The notes under the pieces: model-generated
Databases searched by the model: none
Told to the model about the DNA's origin: nothing
What the model saw: only the letters and a program-made list of their open reading frames with translations
Shown here: positions 34,120 through 44,436 of the stretch, one piece after another
Numbering within the stretch: the stretch's first letter is position 1
Layout of the letters: each line of letters begins with the position of its first letter
NCBI GenBank assembly: GCA_019359375.1
Contig: JAHHHL010000038.1
Location: forward strand, 1-64,000
Direction: 5' to 3'
Source: Lyngbya sp. HA4199-MV5
GTDB taxonomy: Bacteria > Cyanobacteriota > Cyanobacteriia > Leptolyngbyales > Leptolyngbyaceae
Length of the DNA stretch: 64,000 nucleotides
Position numbers and translations under genes: made by a program

Positions 34120-34740
34120 CCCCTGAGGTAAGCCACTGGTTCTACCAGTGCGACTCGCAAAGCTTTGAGCGTTCCAGCAGTAAAGTAACTCCCACGGTGG
34201 CTTGATGAGCCAGTTCCGTAGGAGAAAAGAACAATGTCGGAATTGTATCAAAGTCTGTCTCACTCCAAGTGGGACTGTAAGTACCACGTTGTGTTTGTAC
34301 CCAAATATCGTCGCAAGGTGATGTTTGGCGAGATTCGTCAGTTTTTGGGACCAATTTTTCATGAATTGGCACGCCAGAAGGAATGCCGGATTATCGAAGG
34401 GCATTTGATGCCAGACCATGTGCACATGTGTATCGAGATTCCACCCAAGTATGCGGTTGCTTCTGTGATTGGGTTTCTGAAGGGCAAGAGCGCGATTGCG
34501 ATTGCACGGCAGTTCAAGGGCAAGCAACAGAATTTTGTCGGCGAGCATTTCTGGGCACGGGGCTATGCCGTCTCCACGGTTGGCTTTGAGCTCGAAGCGG
34601 TGAAGCGGTACATTCGGGAGCAAGATCACGCGGATAGAGGAGGGCAATTCTAGCGACTGACCGAGTAACCCCTAGCGAGGACACCCGCCCTTGGGGCGGT
34701 CACACTCATTAAGCCACCGGCTTCGCCGGGGGTGTCTGAC
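34120..34740 (+). mobile_element. IS200/IS605-type insertion sequence
   Basis: A tnpA gene flanked by subterminal hairpins. The left hairpin CACTGGT...ACCAGTG is at 34134-34150; the right one (CACCGGCTTCGCCGGGGGTG) is at about 34715-34734, with a second hairpin CCGCCCTTGGGGCGG before it (about 34685-34699). Both hairpins are preceded by TAAGCCAC. Exact tips were not determined; the family transposes as single strands and makes no target duplication. Confidence 0.75.
34234..34653 (+). CDS. tnpA: IS200/IS605 TnpA (Y1 HUH transposase)
   Basis: 139 residues, full length for the family. The HUH motif is MPDHVHMCIEIPP, the catalytic Tyr lies in AVKRYIREQD, and KYHVVFVPKYRRKV opens the domain. It is intact and probably active. 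No TnpB gene accompanies it, as in IS200-type elements. Confidence 0.93.
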   Translation: MSELYQSLSHSKWDCKYHVVFVPKYRRKVMFGEIRQFLGPIFHELARQKECRIIEGHLMPDHVHMCIEIPPKYAVASVIGFLKGKSAIAIARQFKGKQQNFVGEHFWARGYAVSTVGFELEAVKRYIREQDHADRGGQF

Positions 34741-34859
34741 TCTGTTCGCTCTCAACAGCTAGATTTGGACTCACTTAAACCCCTAACTTTTCCTATAAAA
34801 CATTTTGCTGTTAACAATGCAGCAGCCATACTGGGACTAACCAGTTCCTTAAAGTTGCA

Positions 34860-37322
34860 ATGGTCGCTCCAGATGAGTTGCTGCCTATTCTTGAACGCAT
34901 CCTTCCTCTAATTGAAAGAGATAGCTCCGTCTTGGAGGGTTGGAGCAAAACAGAAGACGGTCAAAAGGTTGTTCAGTTTATCCAAATTGGGAAGTACAAC
35001 ACTAATTTTGGTCGGGGTGAGGATATTTCTATTGGGGATGGGTTGGATAAAAAGCTGCTGGAAGAGATTCGGGACTTGCTGCGATCGCAACTTCCTCCTC
35101 CCTTGCCAAAGATTGATTGGCAGCAGGTTAGCCGATCGCTCCTCGATGAGCAAATTCAGCGCCTGACGACTAACCCACTGACTCATGCCGAGGGTATCAC
35201 TTATCGCACGGAGCAGGTGTATGTGCCGCTGGGTTTGGTGGAGCGCAAGCGACAGTCTCGTCGTCGAGAAGACGTGCTGCCAGAGCACGGCTCGTTGCTC
35301 TACGAGGAGACGGAGATTACTCAGAAATTTGAGCATGAGGCATTTCTGGAACAGGTGTTGCGCCAGGGGCAAAGTCCTCGGAGTGGTGGACGCCGTATTG
35401 CTGTAATTGGGGAACCGGGAGCGGGAAAAACCACGCTATTGCAGCAGATTGTCCGCTGGGTGTCTGAAAACATTGAGGGGGCGATCGTCGTTTGGGTGTC
35501 GCTGGCAGATTTGCAGGGGCAAGAGCTGGAGGATTACCTGCTGGAGCGGTGGTTGCCAGCAGTTGTGCAACAGATAGGACAGGCAGAAGCGTCAACCCAG
35601 GTAAAGGATGCCTTTGTGGCGCAGGTTCAGCAGGGGCGAGTGTGGCTCCTGCTGGATGGGGTGGATGAAATGCAGGTGTCGTCGGGCAATCCCTTGAGTG
35701 AGATTGAGCGGCAGGCGCGGTTGGGGGGCTTGCTGTCGCAGACGCGGATTGTGTTGACCTGTCGGTTGAATCTGTGGGACGGCAATCGCCATGCGCTGGA
35801 TACGTTTGACACCTATCGCACGCTGGAGTTTGACTATCCGGTGCAGGTGGAGCAGTTTGTTGGACAGTGGTTTGAGGCATTGCCAGATGCTCAAGCAGGA
35901 CAGGCAGAAGGGTTGTGTGTGGCATTGAAGCAGCCAGGAAAGGACCGCATTCGAGATTTGGCGAAGAATCCGTTGCGACTGGCGCTGTTGTGTTTCAACT
36001 GGTATTTGGGGGAGGGGACACTGCCGGAGACCAAAGCAGGGCTATACGAGCAGTTTGTGGTGGATTTCTATGAGTGGAAGCGGGAGCGGTTTCCGACGAC
36101 GGTTGAGCAGCGGCAGCAGTTGAATGCGGCTTTGGGTGAGTTAGCACGGGAGGCGATCAATAAGGAAGCAACTCGGTTTCGGCTGCGGCATGAGTTTGTG
36201 TGTGAGTTTTTAGGTGAGCCATATGAACCCGATTCGTTGTTTCAGTTGGCGTTGCAATTGGGGTGGCTGAACAAGGTAGGTGTGGATGCGGAGAATCCGA
36301 GGAAGGCGGTGTATGCGTTCTTCCATCCTACTTTTCAGGAATATTTTGCAGCACTGACAATCAACGAGTGGAGTTTCTTCCTCACTCATTTTCGTGATAA
36401 TCCTAATCACCCAAATGCAATCTATCGAGCTTTTGAAGCAAAGTGGAAGGAAGTAATACTCTTATGGTTGGGAAAGTCTAACACACCAAAAATACTGAAG
36501 GAGCAAATCCTCTCTGAATTAATAAATTTTCAGGATAATTCTGGAGGATTTTACTCCTTCAAAGCATATTTTCTAGCAGTAGAAGGTATCAGAGAATTTC
36601 GAGAGAATTCAGAGATTGAATCTGAAAAAATTATATTGGAAATTATCAAATATGCATTTGGTTACTTTGATAAACAGCACCAAAAGTGGTGTTTCTTTCT
36701 AAAACCAGTTTGTCAGGAAGCTAGAAGAATAATACGGAATAGTTTGGAAAGACGAAAAACAGAGAGGTATCTACTTCAATTAATTGACTTTTGTTCAGAG
36801 CCAAGTGTCCGTTGGCATATTGCCAATACTTTAGACTCACTGGGCACGACTAACAGAAAGTTACAGTCAATTCTTGTAACTGGAGTTAGTTCAAAACTCA
36901 AACCGCATGTGGCTAAATCGCTTGATCAACTGACAGCACAAATCAGAGTACTTAAAGAGCATGATTTACCCTCTCAAAAAGATGAAAAGTTCTTAGTGCT
37001 TGAGAACGAGGCTGAAGAGATTCAAGGATTTGAGGATAACTTCTACGCTGGAGTAGAAGTTAGTGAGCTTATACAACAAATTCAGAATTCCGAGGATTGG
37101 TTTGTAATTGCAAAAGTTTCCGATCACCTACAGAAGACAACACAACATACCCAGTTAATTAATTTTGTTGAAAATTTCAAACCTTACTTACTGGATTTGG
37201 AAGAGCATTTACATGATGAGCTGGAAAAGACACATTTTCGATGTGAGTATATTTATGAAATTGTTTGGCGTTGTGCAGAAAATATTAACTATCCAAGTTT
37301 TTATGGTGCTTGGAATAATTAA
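34860..37322 (+). CDS. NACHT NTPase with type B tag and AT-rich sensor region
   Basis: 820 residues. Residues 1-75: helices, then the type B tag IGKYNTNFGRGEDISIGDG. Residues 175-480: NACHT with Walker A IAVIGEPGAGKTTLLQQIV, Walker B VWLLLDGVDEM and the TFQEYF winged-helix end motif. The C-terminal 330 residues are helical, HEAT-like at best, with no recognised ligand domain. GC content changes sharply after TFQEYF: 63 percent at 35701-35760 and 25 percent at 36601-36660. It should act as a sensor whose activation recruits a tagged effector. It starts about 120 bases downstream of the IS200 element. Confidence 0.85.
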   Translation: MVAPDELLPILERILPLIERDSSVLEGWSKTEDGQKVVQFIQIGKYNTNFGRGEDISIGDGLDKKLLEEIRDLLRSQLPPPLPKIDWQQVSRSLLDEQIQRLTTNPLTHAEGITYRTEQVYVPLGLVERKRQSRRREDVLPEHGSLLYEETEITQKFEHEAFLEQVLRQGQSPRSGGRRIAVIGEPGAGKTTLLQQIVRWVSENIEGAIVVWVSLADLQGQELEDYLLERWLPAVVQQIGQAEASTQVKDAFVAQVQQGRVWLLLDGVDEMQVSSGNPLSEIERQARLGGLLSQTRIVLTCRLNLWDGNRHALDTFDTYRTLEFDYPVQVEQFVGQWFEALPDAQAGQAEGLCVALKQPGKDRIRDLAKNPLRLALLCFNWYLGEGTLPETKAGLYEQFVVDFYEWKRERFPTTVEQRQQLNAALGELAREAINKEATRFRLRHEFVCEFLGEPYEPDSLFQLALQLGWLNKVGVDAENPRKAVYAFFHPTFQEYFAALTINEWSFFLTHFRDNPNHPNAIYRAFEAKWKEVILLWLGKSNTPKILKEQILSELINFQDNSGGFYSFKAYFLAVEGIREFRENSEIESEKIILEIIKYAFGYFDKQHQKWCFFLKPVCQEARRIIRNSLERRKTERYLLQLIDFCSEPSVRWHIANTLDSLGTTNRKLQSILVTGVSSKLKPHVAKSLDQLTAQIRVLKEHDLPSQKDEKFLVLENEAEEIQGFEDNFYAGVEVSELIQQIQNSEDWFVIAKVSDHLQKTTQHTQLINFVENFKPYLLDLEEHLHDELEKTHFRCEYIYEIVWRCAENINYPSFYGAWNN

Positions 37323-37404
37323 TTTTTCTGTGTGAACCTTACGAACAACTTTAGAACTTGACTCTTTGTTTTTATTACTCAATCGACTGAGTGATATTGC
37401 CCTG

Positions 37405-39735
37405 CTACCCTTTTTCACGTTTGCGTTTTTCGATTTCAGCGATCGGCAATAGCAATGTTTCTTCAATTTCTTCTTTAACTTTAGTAGTAATGGAAGCCTT
37501 GTTTAAGCAGCTTAATAACAATCTACTTGCACTATAATACTTCTTCAATAGCTCTTGCTGCTTCTCATTAAATTCCCAAATTTTTCCAAGATTATGATGA
37601 TCAATCATCACTTCTTGTAGCTTTTTCAACCAGAGTGAATAATCTTTTTTAAGCCAATTCTCAAAAGTAGTACTTTCTAATCTTATTACTGATAATTGCT
37701 CTCTTAGCTCTTGAAGAGATCTAAGCAGGCTATGGTTTGAGCCATAAGTTTTAGATTTCTTCCGCTTCGACTTGACTACTATATCAGTCAATCCAGTTTC
37801 ACAAGCAGATAAACAAATAAGATGAAAATCTGGAAGCCTTGGAGGTATCGTTTTAGAGAGTTTTGAGGTTTCATTTAATTTTAGTTCTGACACTATTTGC
37901 TCTTTAACTAGTTCTAAATCCATCTCCTGAATAGAAATGCTATCTAAGCTATTACCATGAGCAGCTAGATGAAGAGCTCTAACAGATGCAGGGTTTGGAA
38001 TAGTTATACTTTTAGCCGTTAAGGAGGTCTCATAGACTATCCCAAGAAATTTTTGTAATTGTTTATCAGATGCTATTATTTTATCAATTATTAATTTCAT
38101 TAATAATATAAAATTATCAGCTTTTTCTAGCATTTCAGCAACTAATAAAAATACTTCTTCATATGATTCTCTATCAACATAACTAAGCAATCTTTGTAAA
38201 TGAGATGACTTGATAAATGATTTTGCAACCAAATACTCTTGAAATGTCAAGTGCGAAAATGACCAAATCTTTTGTGAGCGCTTAATCAACAACCCATGCT
38301 GTGACTCGATCGTCCTTAACACCCCCCGGCTCTCCCGCAACCCAATCCCCAAAAATTCTGCAATATAACCCTCAATCTCCGCCTGCTCAAACAGCACATA
38401 TTGCTCTTGCTCAAACTTCTTCAATGCCAGATAGCTCAATAGCCCCAGCTTTCGCTCCACAGACAAATCTCGATAAATCTCATCCCGTTCAATCTCTCGC
38501 GACTTGTCCCACTGCTCCAGCAATAGCTCTAACCCCTCCTCGTAGAGCTTGGAGCGCTTTGAGTAAAATGTGTGCTTCTGTTCAAATACCGAACATGTCA
38601 AACTCAGCAAAATGGGTGTAATCGCCAATTCACGAATCGGTTTGTTCTCTTCTTGAAAAAGCTGCTCCAAAAATACTTGTGCCTTTGCCTGACCTACTCC
38701 TTGATCGGTACACACAGTCTGAAACCAATGCTCTGCAAAAGCTCTGACCTGTGGCTCATTAAAGTCCGCCACTTCCACATAATTAAACCGCTCAAACCGC
38801 GATTCCTGACTCTGAGTTCGGCAGGTCACAACCATCTGTACTTGAGGATAGGCACGGGCAAAGCGCTTGATTTGTTTGGTAATGGTTTTTCCATCTTCCC
38901 CCGTCACCTCATCCAAGCCATCCAGCAACACCAACGATCGCCCCTGATTGAGCACCAGTTGAGTTTCTGTTGCTGCTAACTGCCAGCACCGCTCTAGATA
39001 CCGCTCCAGTGAATAGCCAATGTCCCGCCCATCCTCGACAAACTCCCGTAGCCTAATCAACACCGGAATCCCATGAGCTTGCAGATTTCCCGCATTGCAC
39101 TCCGTTACGACTCGCTGCAAATACGTGGTTTTCCCAGAACCCGGTTTGCCCACTACCATCAGATTCGTATGCTTTGCCAACACCTCCAGGCCCGACACCC
39201 GCTGCCGCTCTCTGCCCAAACCAATGCGATCGAGACTGCGATAGCTGGGATTCTGGCTGAAGTCCTGCCATAGGTCAGCCAATTCCGATCGACGGCTACT
39301 GCTCAACTCCTCCAGAATATTCACGTCCACAAACAAGTCACCCAACGGCACCCAATGATCCACACCCCACAGCGGCATCGTGCCATGCAAGCGTTGAATG
39401 TCATCATGGAGGCGCGATCGCACCTGTTGCACGAGTTCATCGGCTGACTTTAACGGTGAGACAGTGGGTTGAGCAGCCGCTTGAAGTTCTTGAAGAAGAG
39501 ACTGGATGGTGTCTCGAATGGCTTCAGCACTCGCACCTTGATAGATGCGATCGCCAATGTGAACCGCTCCCCCGGTAATTTCCCCAACAGTTGTGTTGAA
39601 CTTGCCATCCTGAGAGACCCATTGCACCGTATCGCCAGCGAGGCGCAGCGATTGCCGCAGCACCTCTATGTCTTGCTCAGTGTGCTGCTTTTGGGTTATC
39701 CGCTCAAGAATGGTATTGAGTGCTTCAGGAGTCAT
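37405..39735 (-). CDS. NACHT NTPase with type B tag and PIAEIEKRK C-terminus
   Basis: About 776 residues from the Met at 39735 (MTPEALNTILERI); an upstream in-frame start at 39792 is possible. The type B tag is DGKFNTTVGE with VHIGDRIYQGASAEAI. NACHT Walker A is LMVVGKPGSGKTTYLQRVV, Walker B LVLLDGLDEV, and the core ends at FSHLTFQEYLVAKSF. The AT-rich C-terminal region (20 percent GC at 38041-38100 against 52 percent at 38881-38940) ends with LLLPIAEIEKRKREKG, the same ending as the gene at 54163. It is divergent from the membrane NACHT at 39945. Confidence 0.85.
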   Translation of the reverse strand: MTPEALNTILERITQKQHTEQDIEVLRQSLRLAGDTVQWVSQDGKFNTTVGEITGGAVHIGDRIYQGASAEAIRDTIQSLLQELQAAAQPTVSPLKSADELVQQVRSRLHDDIQRLHGTMPLWGVDHWVPLGDLFVDVNILEELSSSRRSELADLWQDFSQNPSYRSLDRIGLGRERQRVSGLEVLAKHTNLMVVGKPGSGKTTYLQRVVTECNAGNLQAHGIPVLIRLREFVEDGRDIGYSLERYLERCWQLAATETQLVLNQGRSLVLLDGLDEVTGEDGKTITKQIKRFARAYPQVQMVVTCRTQSQESRFERFNYVEVADFNEPQVRAFAEHWFQTVCTDQGVGQAKAQVFLEQLFQEENKPIRELAITPILLSLTCSVFEQKHTFYSKRSKLYEEGLELLLEQWDKSREIERDEIYRDLSVERKLGLLSYLALKKFEQEQYVLFEQAEIEGYIAEFLGIGLRESRGVLRTIESQHGLLIKRSQKIWSFSHLTFQEYLVAKSFIKSSHLQRLLSYVDRESYEEVFLLVAEMLEKADNFILLMKLIIDKIIASDKQLQKFLGIVYETSLTAKSITIPNPASVRALHLAAHGNSLDSISIQEMDLELVKEQIVSELKLNETSKLSKTIPPRLPDFHLICLSACETGLTDIVVKSKRKKSKTYGSNHSLLRSLQELREQLSVIRLESTTFENWLKKDYSLWLKKLQEVMIDHHNLGKIWEFNEKQQELLKKYYSASRLLLSCLNKASITTKVKEEIEETLLLPIAEIEKRKREKG

Positions 39736-39944
39736 CATGGCAGTAGCGAGAACGGACTGGAGAGCAGCAGAGACTTTAGAGCCAGCATACACCTGCCGCT
39801 ATCATAACCAAGACTCTCGGCAGAGTCTTGGCTCAGTTAACACCACACTATTTTGCCTTTACGAAGCGTACAAATTTGGGAATTGCCTTAACCGATGTGT
39901 AATCTGAGGGTAAGCGCTCAGCCCATCAGGACAGGTTTAAGACG

Positions 39945-42173
39945 ATGGCTGCTTCCAATGACCTCAGTGAACTCCTAGATCGTATTGCCAACGGTGAAGA
40001 AACCGAGGGTGATCGACAAGTACTGCGGCAATTGCTCCAGGACAAAGCCGATCAGAGTGTGGTGCAACTCGGCAAGTACACCGTGAACCTGGGTCAGGGT
40101 CGCGAGATTCAGGTGGGCGATCGCATTTATCAGGGTGTCGATGCCGACACGATCAAAACGGTGATTCAAACTGCCCTCCAACAGCCCACTGCACGATCGC
40201 CCCTGACACCTCAGGCATATCGCAATCGACAGGCATTACTCAACAAGGTCAAAAACTTCTGGGTCAAGGGTGTGCTGGAAGCTTCTTTGCATCACCAAGT
40301 CGTCATGCAACTGGGTTTAGAAGAGCGATCGCAGGTTTTGGTGACTCCCTGGTCTTTGGGTTTAGAGCCAGTGGGTGCGGCTCAACCCATTCTGCCTGAA
40401 GGTACTACTGTGATTGATCTGTTTGATCAACTGGGCACAGGACGCACTCTGCTGCTGTTGGGTGAACCGGGAGCAGGCAAAACCATCACCTTGCTCCAAC
40501 TCGCGCGTGAGCTGATGATCCGTGCCGAACAAGATGTGGAAGCGCTTATTCCCGTGGTGTTTAATCTTTCGTCCTGGGGAAGCAAGACCCTCAGCATTGC
40601 CGATTGGTTGGCAGCAGAATTAAACACAAAATATCAAGTGCCCAAAACGATCGCGCAACACTGGATCAGAGAGCAACAATTGCTACTGCTGCTGGATGGG
40701 TTAGATGAAGTGCGAGCGGAACAGCGAGAGGCGTGTGTTGCTGCTCTCAATCAATTTCAGCAGACGTATGGCACCGAAATGGTCGTCTGTAGCCGCATTA
40801 AAGACTACGAAGCGCTGCCCCAACGCCTCATGGTGCAGCAGGCAATCTATGTACGATCACTACAGCCAGCCCAAATTGATCGCTATTTGAACGAGCTCAA
40901 CGGGAATCTCACAGGCTTGAGGCAGTTACTTGCAAACGATGCAGCACTGCAAGAACTGGCGCGATCGCCCCTCATGCTGAATATCATGGTGTTGGCGTAT
41001 GAAGGCATTCATCCGGAGGACTTCCCTCAAATGAGTGCGGAAGCTCATCGCCAACGGTTGTTTGATGTGTATATCGATCGCATGTTAAAGCGGCGTGGCG
41101 GTGATACACGTTACTCACTAACCCAAACGAGGCGATGGTTAAGCTGGTTAGCGCAACAGCTCGTTCAGTCTTCCCAAACCATTTTTTTGATTGAGTGGCT
41201 CGATCGCAGTTGGTTACAAACACCCCGACAACGCTGGCTATATACAATCCTGGTATCGCTGATTGTCGGACTTGCTTTTGGAGTCATCGTCGCCCTCAGT
41301 ATGGGAGCGAAACAGCACTGGCTCGCAATCGGGCTCACAGTTTGGGCGATCTATAGTCTTGCCAACATTATTGGGACTTGGCTCACGATGGCAATTGAGC
41401 GAATGCAACCCAGTTCCCGCCAAGTGTTCCTGCAACGGTTAACAGGCAGTTTCTTGACTGGGCTTTTGACTGGTTTGCTTTTCGGTATGGTTGCTGGCGT
41501 TGCCAAGGCTCCCGAAGCGGGTTGGCTTGTGATGGTGTTAACAGTACCGATTGTAGGGGGTCTGGACTGGTGGGTTGGGGGCATCATTGGCATGAGTTTC
41601 CTCAAACCCGTCGAAGCCTTGAGATGGTCTTGGAGGAACGTCAGCAGATACCTTATCTTTGGGTTGATCGGCTCTGCTCCAATGGGTCTTATCTTAGGAT
41701 TATCTGGTGCCCTGGGTCGTAATTTGATCGAAGGATTGCTCCTCGTACTGCTGGGAGGCTTGATTTTTGGACTTTTAACTGGCCTTCGTGCGGGTGCTGA
41801 AGTTGAAACTCGCACGACCCCAAATCAGGGCATTTGGCGCTCTGCCAAAACATCCGCTAATGTTGCAATTATGGTCTCACTAGGATTTTCTTTCGTGTTT
41901 TACCTGCTCAGTCAGTGGTTAACCGTTTCTCTGAACTGGGGCATATTTTATGGACTCTTTGTGGGGCTACTGATGGGAGGAACAGCTTGCATCGTTCACA
42001 TTAGTCTCCGAGCCGTATTTTATGTGAGCCACAATATACCCTGGAACTATGCGCATTTTCTGGATTATGCGGTCGATCGCATCTTCCTTCAGAAAGTGGG
42101 TGGTGGCTACATCTTCATCCATCGTCTGCTGATGGAGCATTTTGCTGCAATGTCGGCTGGGGAACAGCGGTGA
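39945..42173 (+). CDS. Membrane NACHT NTPase with type B tag
   Basis: 742 residues. The type B tag is LGKYTVNLGQGREIQVGDRI with YQGVDADTI (residues 40-75). NACHT: Walker A LLLLGEPGAGKTITLLQLA, Walker B LLLLLDGLDEV. Residues 430-700 contain about eight membrane segments rich in Gly motifs (TGSFLTGLLTGLLFGMVAGV). The C-terminus is IPWNYAHFLDYAVDRIFLQK with FIHRLLMEHFA, shared with the gene at 52145. A plausible model is a sensor that permeabilises or reports on the membrane. It pairs divergently with the soluble NACHT at 37405. Confidence 0.85.
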   Translation: MAASNDLSELLDRIANGEETEGDRQVLRQLLQDKADQSVVQLGKYTVNLGQGREIQVGDRIYQGVDADTIKTVIQTALQQPTARSPLTPQAYRNRQALLNKVKNFWVKGVLEASLHHQVVMQLGLEERSQVLVTPWSLGLEPVGAAQPILPEGTTVIDLFDQLGTGRTLLLLGEPGAGKTITLLQLARELMIRAEQDVEALIPVVFNLSSWGSKTLSIADWLAAELNTKYQVPKTIAQHWIREQQLLLLLDGLDEVRAEQREACVAALNQFQQTYGTEMVVCSRIKDYEALPQRLMVQQAIYVRSLQPAQIDRYLNELNGNLTGLRQLLANDAALQELARSPLMLNIMVLAYEGIHPEDFPQMSAEAHRQRLFDVYIDRMLKRRGGDTRYSLTQTRRWLSWLAQQLVQSSQTIFLIEWLDRSWLQTPRQRWLYTILVSLIVGLAFGVIVALSMGAKQHWLAIGLTVWAIYSLANIIGTWLTMAIERMQPSSRQVFLQRLTGSFLTGLLTGLLFGMVAGVAKAPEAGWLVMVLTVPIVGGLDWWVGGIIGMSFLKPVEALRWSWRNVSRYLIFGLIGSAPMGLILGLSGALGRNLIEGLLLVLLGGLIFGLLTGLRAGAEVETRTTPNQGIWRSAKTSANVAIMVSLGFSFVFYLLSQWLTVSLNWGIFYGLFVGLLMGGTACIVHISLRAVFYVSHNIPWNYAHFLDYAVDRIFLQKVGGGYIFIHRLLMEHFAAMSAGEQR

Positions 42174-42199
42174 GGTGCGATCGTGTTGCACTGTGTTTC

Positions 42200-42659
42200 T
42201 CCCAAGATGAGACGCGATCGCCAGTGAGTGAAAACAGTTCGGTAAAGCAGTTTCGGCAATGGCTTAGAACGTTTTGATGAGATGGGATGAGGGCGATCGC
42301 CCTGCCATGAAATGCTGGATACATCAGGCGACGAGCCATGCGGTGCGCTTCACCCTCCATGAACAGCAGCCCGTTGCCAAAGAGCGACTTTAAGAAAAAC
42401 CAGCCCAACGTGGTGGAAACATGGTCTGCCTGTTCCAGCAGCACAAATGGTTGGCTTCAGGACCAACTAGAAACGCAAACTTCTGTCCCAGAATCCGGGT
42501 TTTGAAGACAGACCCATACCGCTGAAAATGTTGCCAGTAGTACAGCTCTTCATCCCCAAAAATGGACAGGGTCTCGCCCAGAAAGGGCAACCCATAGCGA
42601 CCGGGCATCTCTTCAGGAGCTTTGAGCTTTGGCGGCGATTGGTGGAGCGGCACGGTCAT
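42200..42659 (-). pseudogene. Truncated, frameshifted CYP120-like cytochrome P450
   Basis: The first frame gives LKAPEEMPGRYGLPFLGETL, YWQHFQRYGSVFKTRILGQK and FAFLVGPEANH; after a frameshift at about 42445 the second gives LLEQADHVSTTLGWFFLKSL and FMEGEAHRMARRLMYPAFHG. This is the N-terminal third of a CYP120-type P450. The heme-binding Cys region is missing, so it cannot be functional. It shows the island landed in or picked up ordinary metabolic DNA. The 3' limit is approximate. Between it and 43148 I see no gene. Confidence 0.8.
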
Positions 42660-43147
42660 AGCAGCACCTTCAGACGTGGCTCAAATTACCATAGTGTGAT
42701 TCAAGAATTGCATCATGAAGAGATGCTTAAAGTTACTTTTGTTGTCATGACTCAATTTCAAGCCTGCGCGTCTTCCTTCAAAAAGTGAGTGTTGGTCAGA
42801 TCTTTATCTATTGTCTGCTAATAGAGCATTTCAGCACAATATGCTATTAGCGAAGGAAGAAACGGAAAACTACTGGTTTAAAAAAATGTGGAGACAATCT
42901 TTGCCATTTGAGTCTTTGCTGAATTTTCAATAACCTTTATTGAATTCAGTGAACAGACATCCAAAAACCACATAAACCCTTTCAAGCGATCTCTTATTCA
43001 ATACACCAACGTTCTTCAATAGCGCTAATGCATTTACCAAATCTCGCTATCTCCTTAGAATCCACAAAATCTATACTAATTCGTAGATATTATATTTCCG
43101 ATCACTAATCTCTGCTTTTTATAGTTAGCTGTTTTTCCAAAGCAAAA

Positions 43148-44394
43148 GGTTCTTCCGGATCCAGGGTGAAGATCGTATAATAGGGCACTTTTAGCTGGGT
43201 GTAGTACCAATGGATATTCATCTTGATACCTTGCTTAAGTTACCTAATGCTACGGTTGAAAGCTGTGTTCAGCAAGATCATGAAGCTTACCTGAAACTAC
43301 GGTTACTCAATGAGGACGCGAGTTGTCCGCAGTGCGAGCAATTGAGTTCAGAATTGCATCAAAACCGTCCGATTTTACTGCGAGATTTATCGATTTTTGG
43401 TCAAGCGACGTATCTAAAAGTTCCACGTCGCCAGTTTTATTGCCATAATTGTCAATGTTACTTTACTGAATCCCTCTCTTTTATGAATGAAGGGCGGCAG
43501 TATACGCGACGCTATGAGGAGCATATTTATCAGCAAGTCCAACTGTCAAGCATGGAGCAAGTCAGTCGAGTCGAGCGCTTAAGTTTTGACCGCATTCAAG
43601 GGATATTCAAGTATCAGTACGCTCAGAAAAAACTTCCGGGTGGTCAGGAGTTAAACGGATTGGGATTGATGAAATCAGCAAACGGAAAGGGCACCAAAAC
43701 TTTGTCACAGTTATCGGAGACATTGAGGCTGGAAAATTAATTGAAGTGATTGATAGCCATCAACAGGAAGACATCATTGCAACATTGGAGCAGCAGCCAT
43801 TAGAGACCAGAGCATAGGTGGAGGAGGTGAGTGTTGATATGTGGGGTGGTTTCCCAAAAGTAGTAGAGAAAATGTTTCCGAATGCGGTGGTTGTCATTGA
43901 CCGTTTCCATGTGATGAAAGCGGTGAATGAAGAGTTAAATAAAATTCGTAGACAAGCGGGTGTATTGGATCGGGGTAGCAAGTTCATTCTATTGAAGAAT
44001 GGTCAAGATTTAACGCCAGAAGAACAGGTCAAATTAGACCAACTGCTGGAACAGTCAAAGCGATTAGCAAAAGCTTATCAATGGAAAGAAGAGTTTCGAG
44101 CTATTTATGAGCAGCCCTTGACAGTTGAGGAGGGCAAGCATCAAATTCAGCAATGGCTGGGGAAAGCACGAACTATTTACAGTGAAGCCATCACAACGAT
44201 TCGCAAGCATCTAGATGGAATTAGTAACTACTTTCGAAATCGCACCACGAGTGGAGCAATGGAGGGAATTAATAACCGCATTAAGTTGATTAAACGACAA
44301 GCTTATGGCTTTATAAATTTTGACAACTTTCGAGAAAGGCTATTAGCTTGCTTCTCTGATTAGAAATAATTATCACCTTGCTGACGGGAGAGCC
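43148..44394 (+). mobile_element. ISL3-family insertion sequence with target duplication
   Basis: The left end GGTTCTTCCGGATCCAGGGT (from 43148) and the right end, read inward as GGCTCTCCCGTCAGCAAGGT (ending at 44394), form imperfect inverted repeats. AGCAAAA directly flanks both sides (43141-43147 and 44395-44401), a target duplication of 7 visible bases (the family norm is 8). The transposase gene inside is broken. Confidence 0.8.
43210..44363 (+). pseudogene. Broken ISL3-family transposase
   Basis: The N-terminal frame carries the ISL3 zinc-finger region (CPQCEQLSSELHQNR, FYCHNCQCYF). It shifts frame near 43640, where the correct frame continues RIGIDEISKRKGHQNFVTVI; an in-frame TAG follows at about 43815 (PLETRA stop). 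Downstream the remaining core is intact: VSVDMWGGFPKVVEKMFPNA VVVIDRFHVMK, and SGAMEGINNRIKLIKRQAYG near the end. One frameshift and one stop make it inactive unless suppressed. Confidence 0.88.
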
Positions 44395-44436
44395 AGCAAA
44401 ATTAATTTGGTTTTGCTACTCAATGAAAGCAACAGG

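Noticed and set aside
35317-35925. 202-residue Pro/Thr-rich frame opposite the NACHT gene
   Set aside because: It is the antisense shadow of the GC-rich NACHT core and has no domain of its own.
42115-42788. Functional cytochrome P450
   Set aside because: Only the N-terminal third is present, with a frameshift, and the heme-ligand region is missing.
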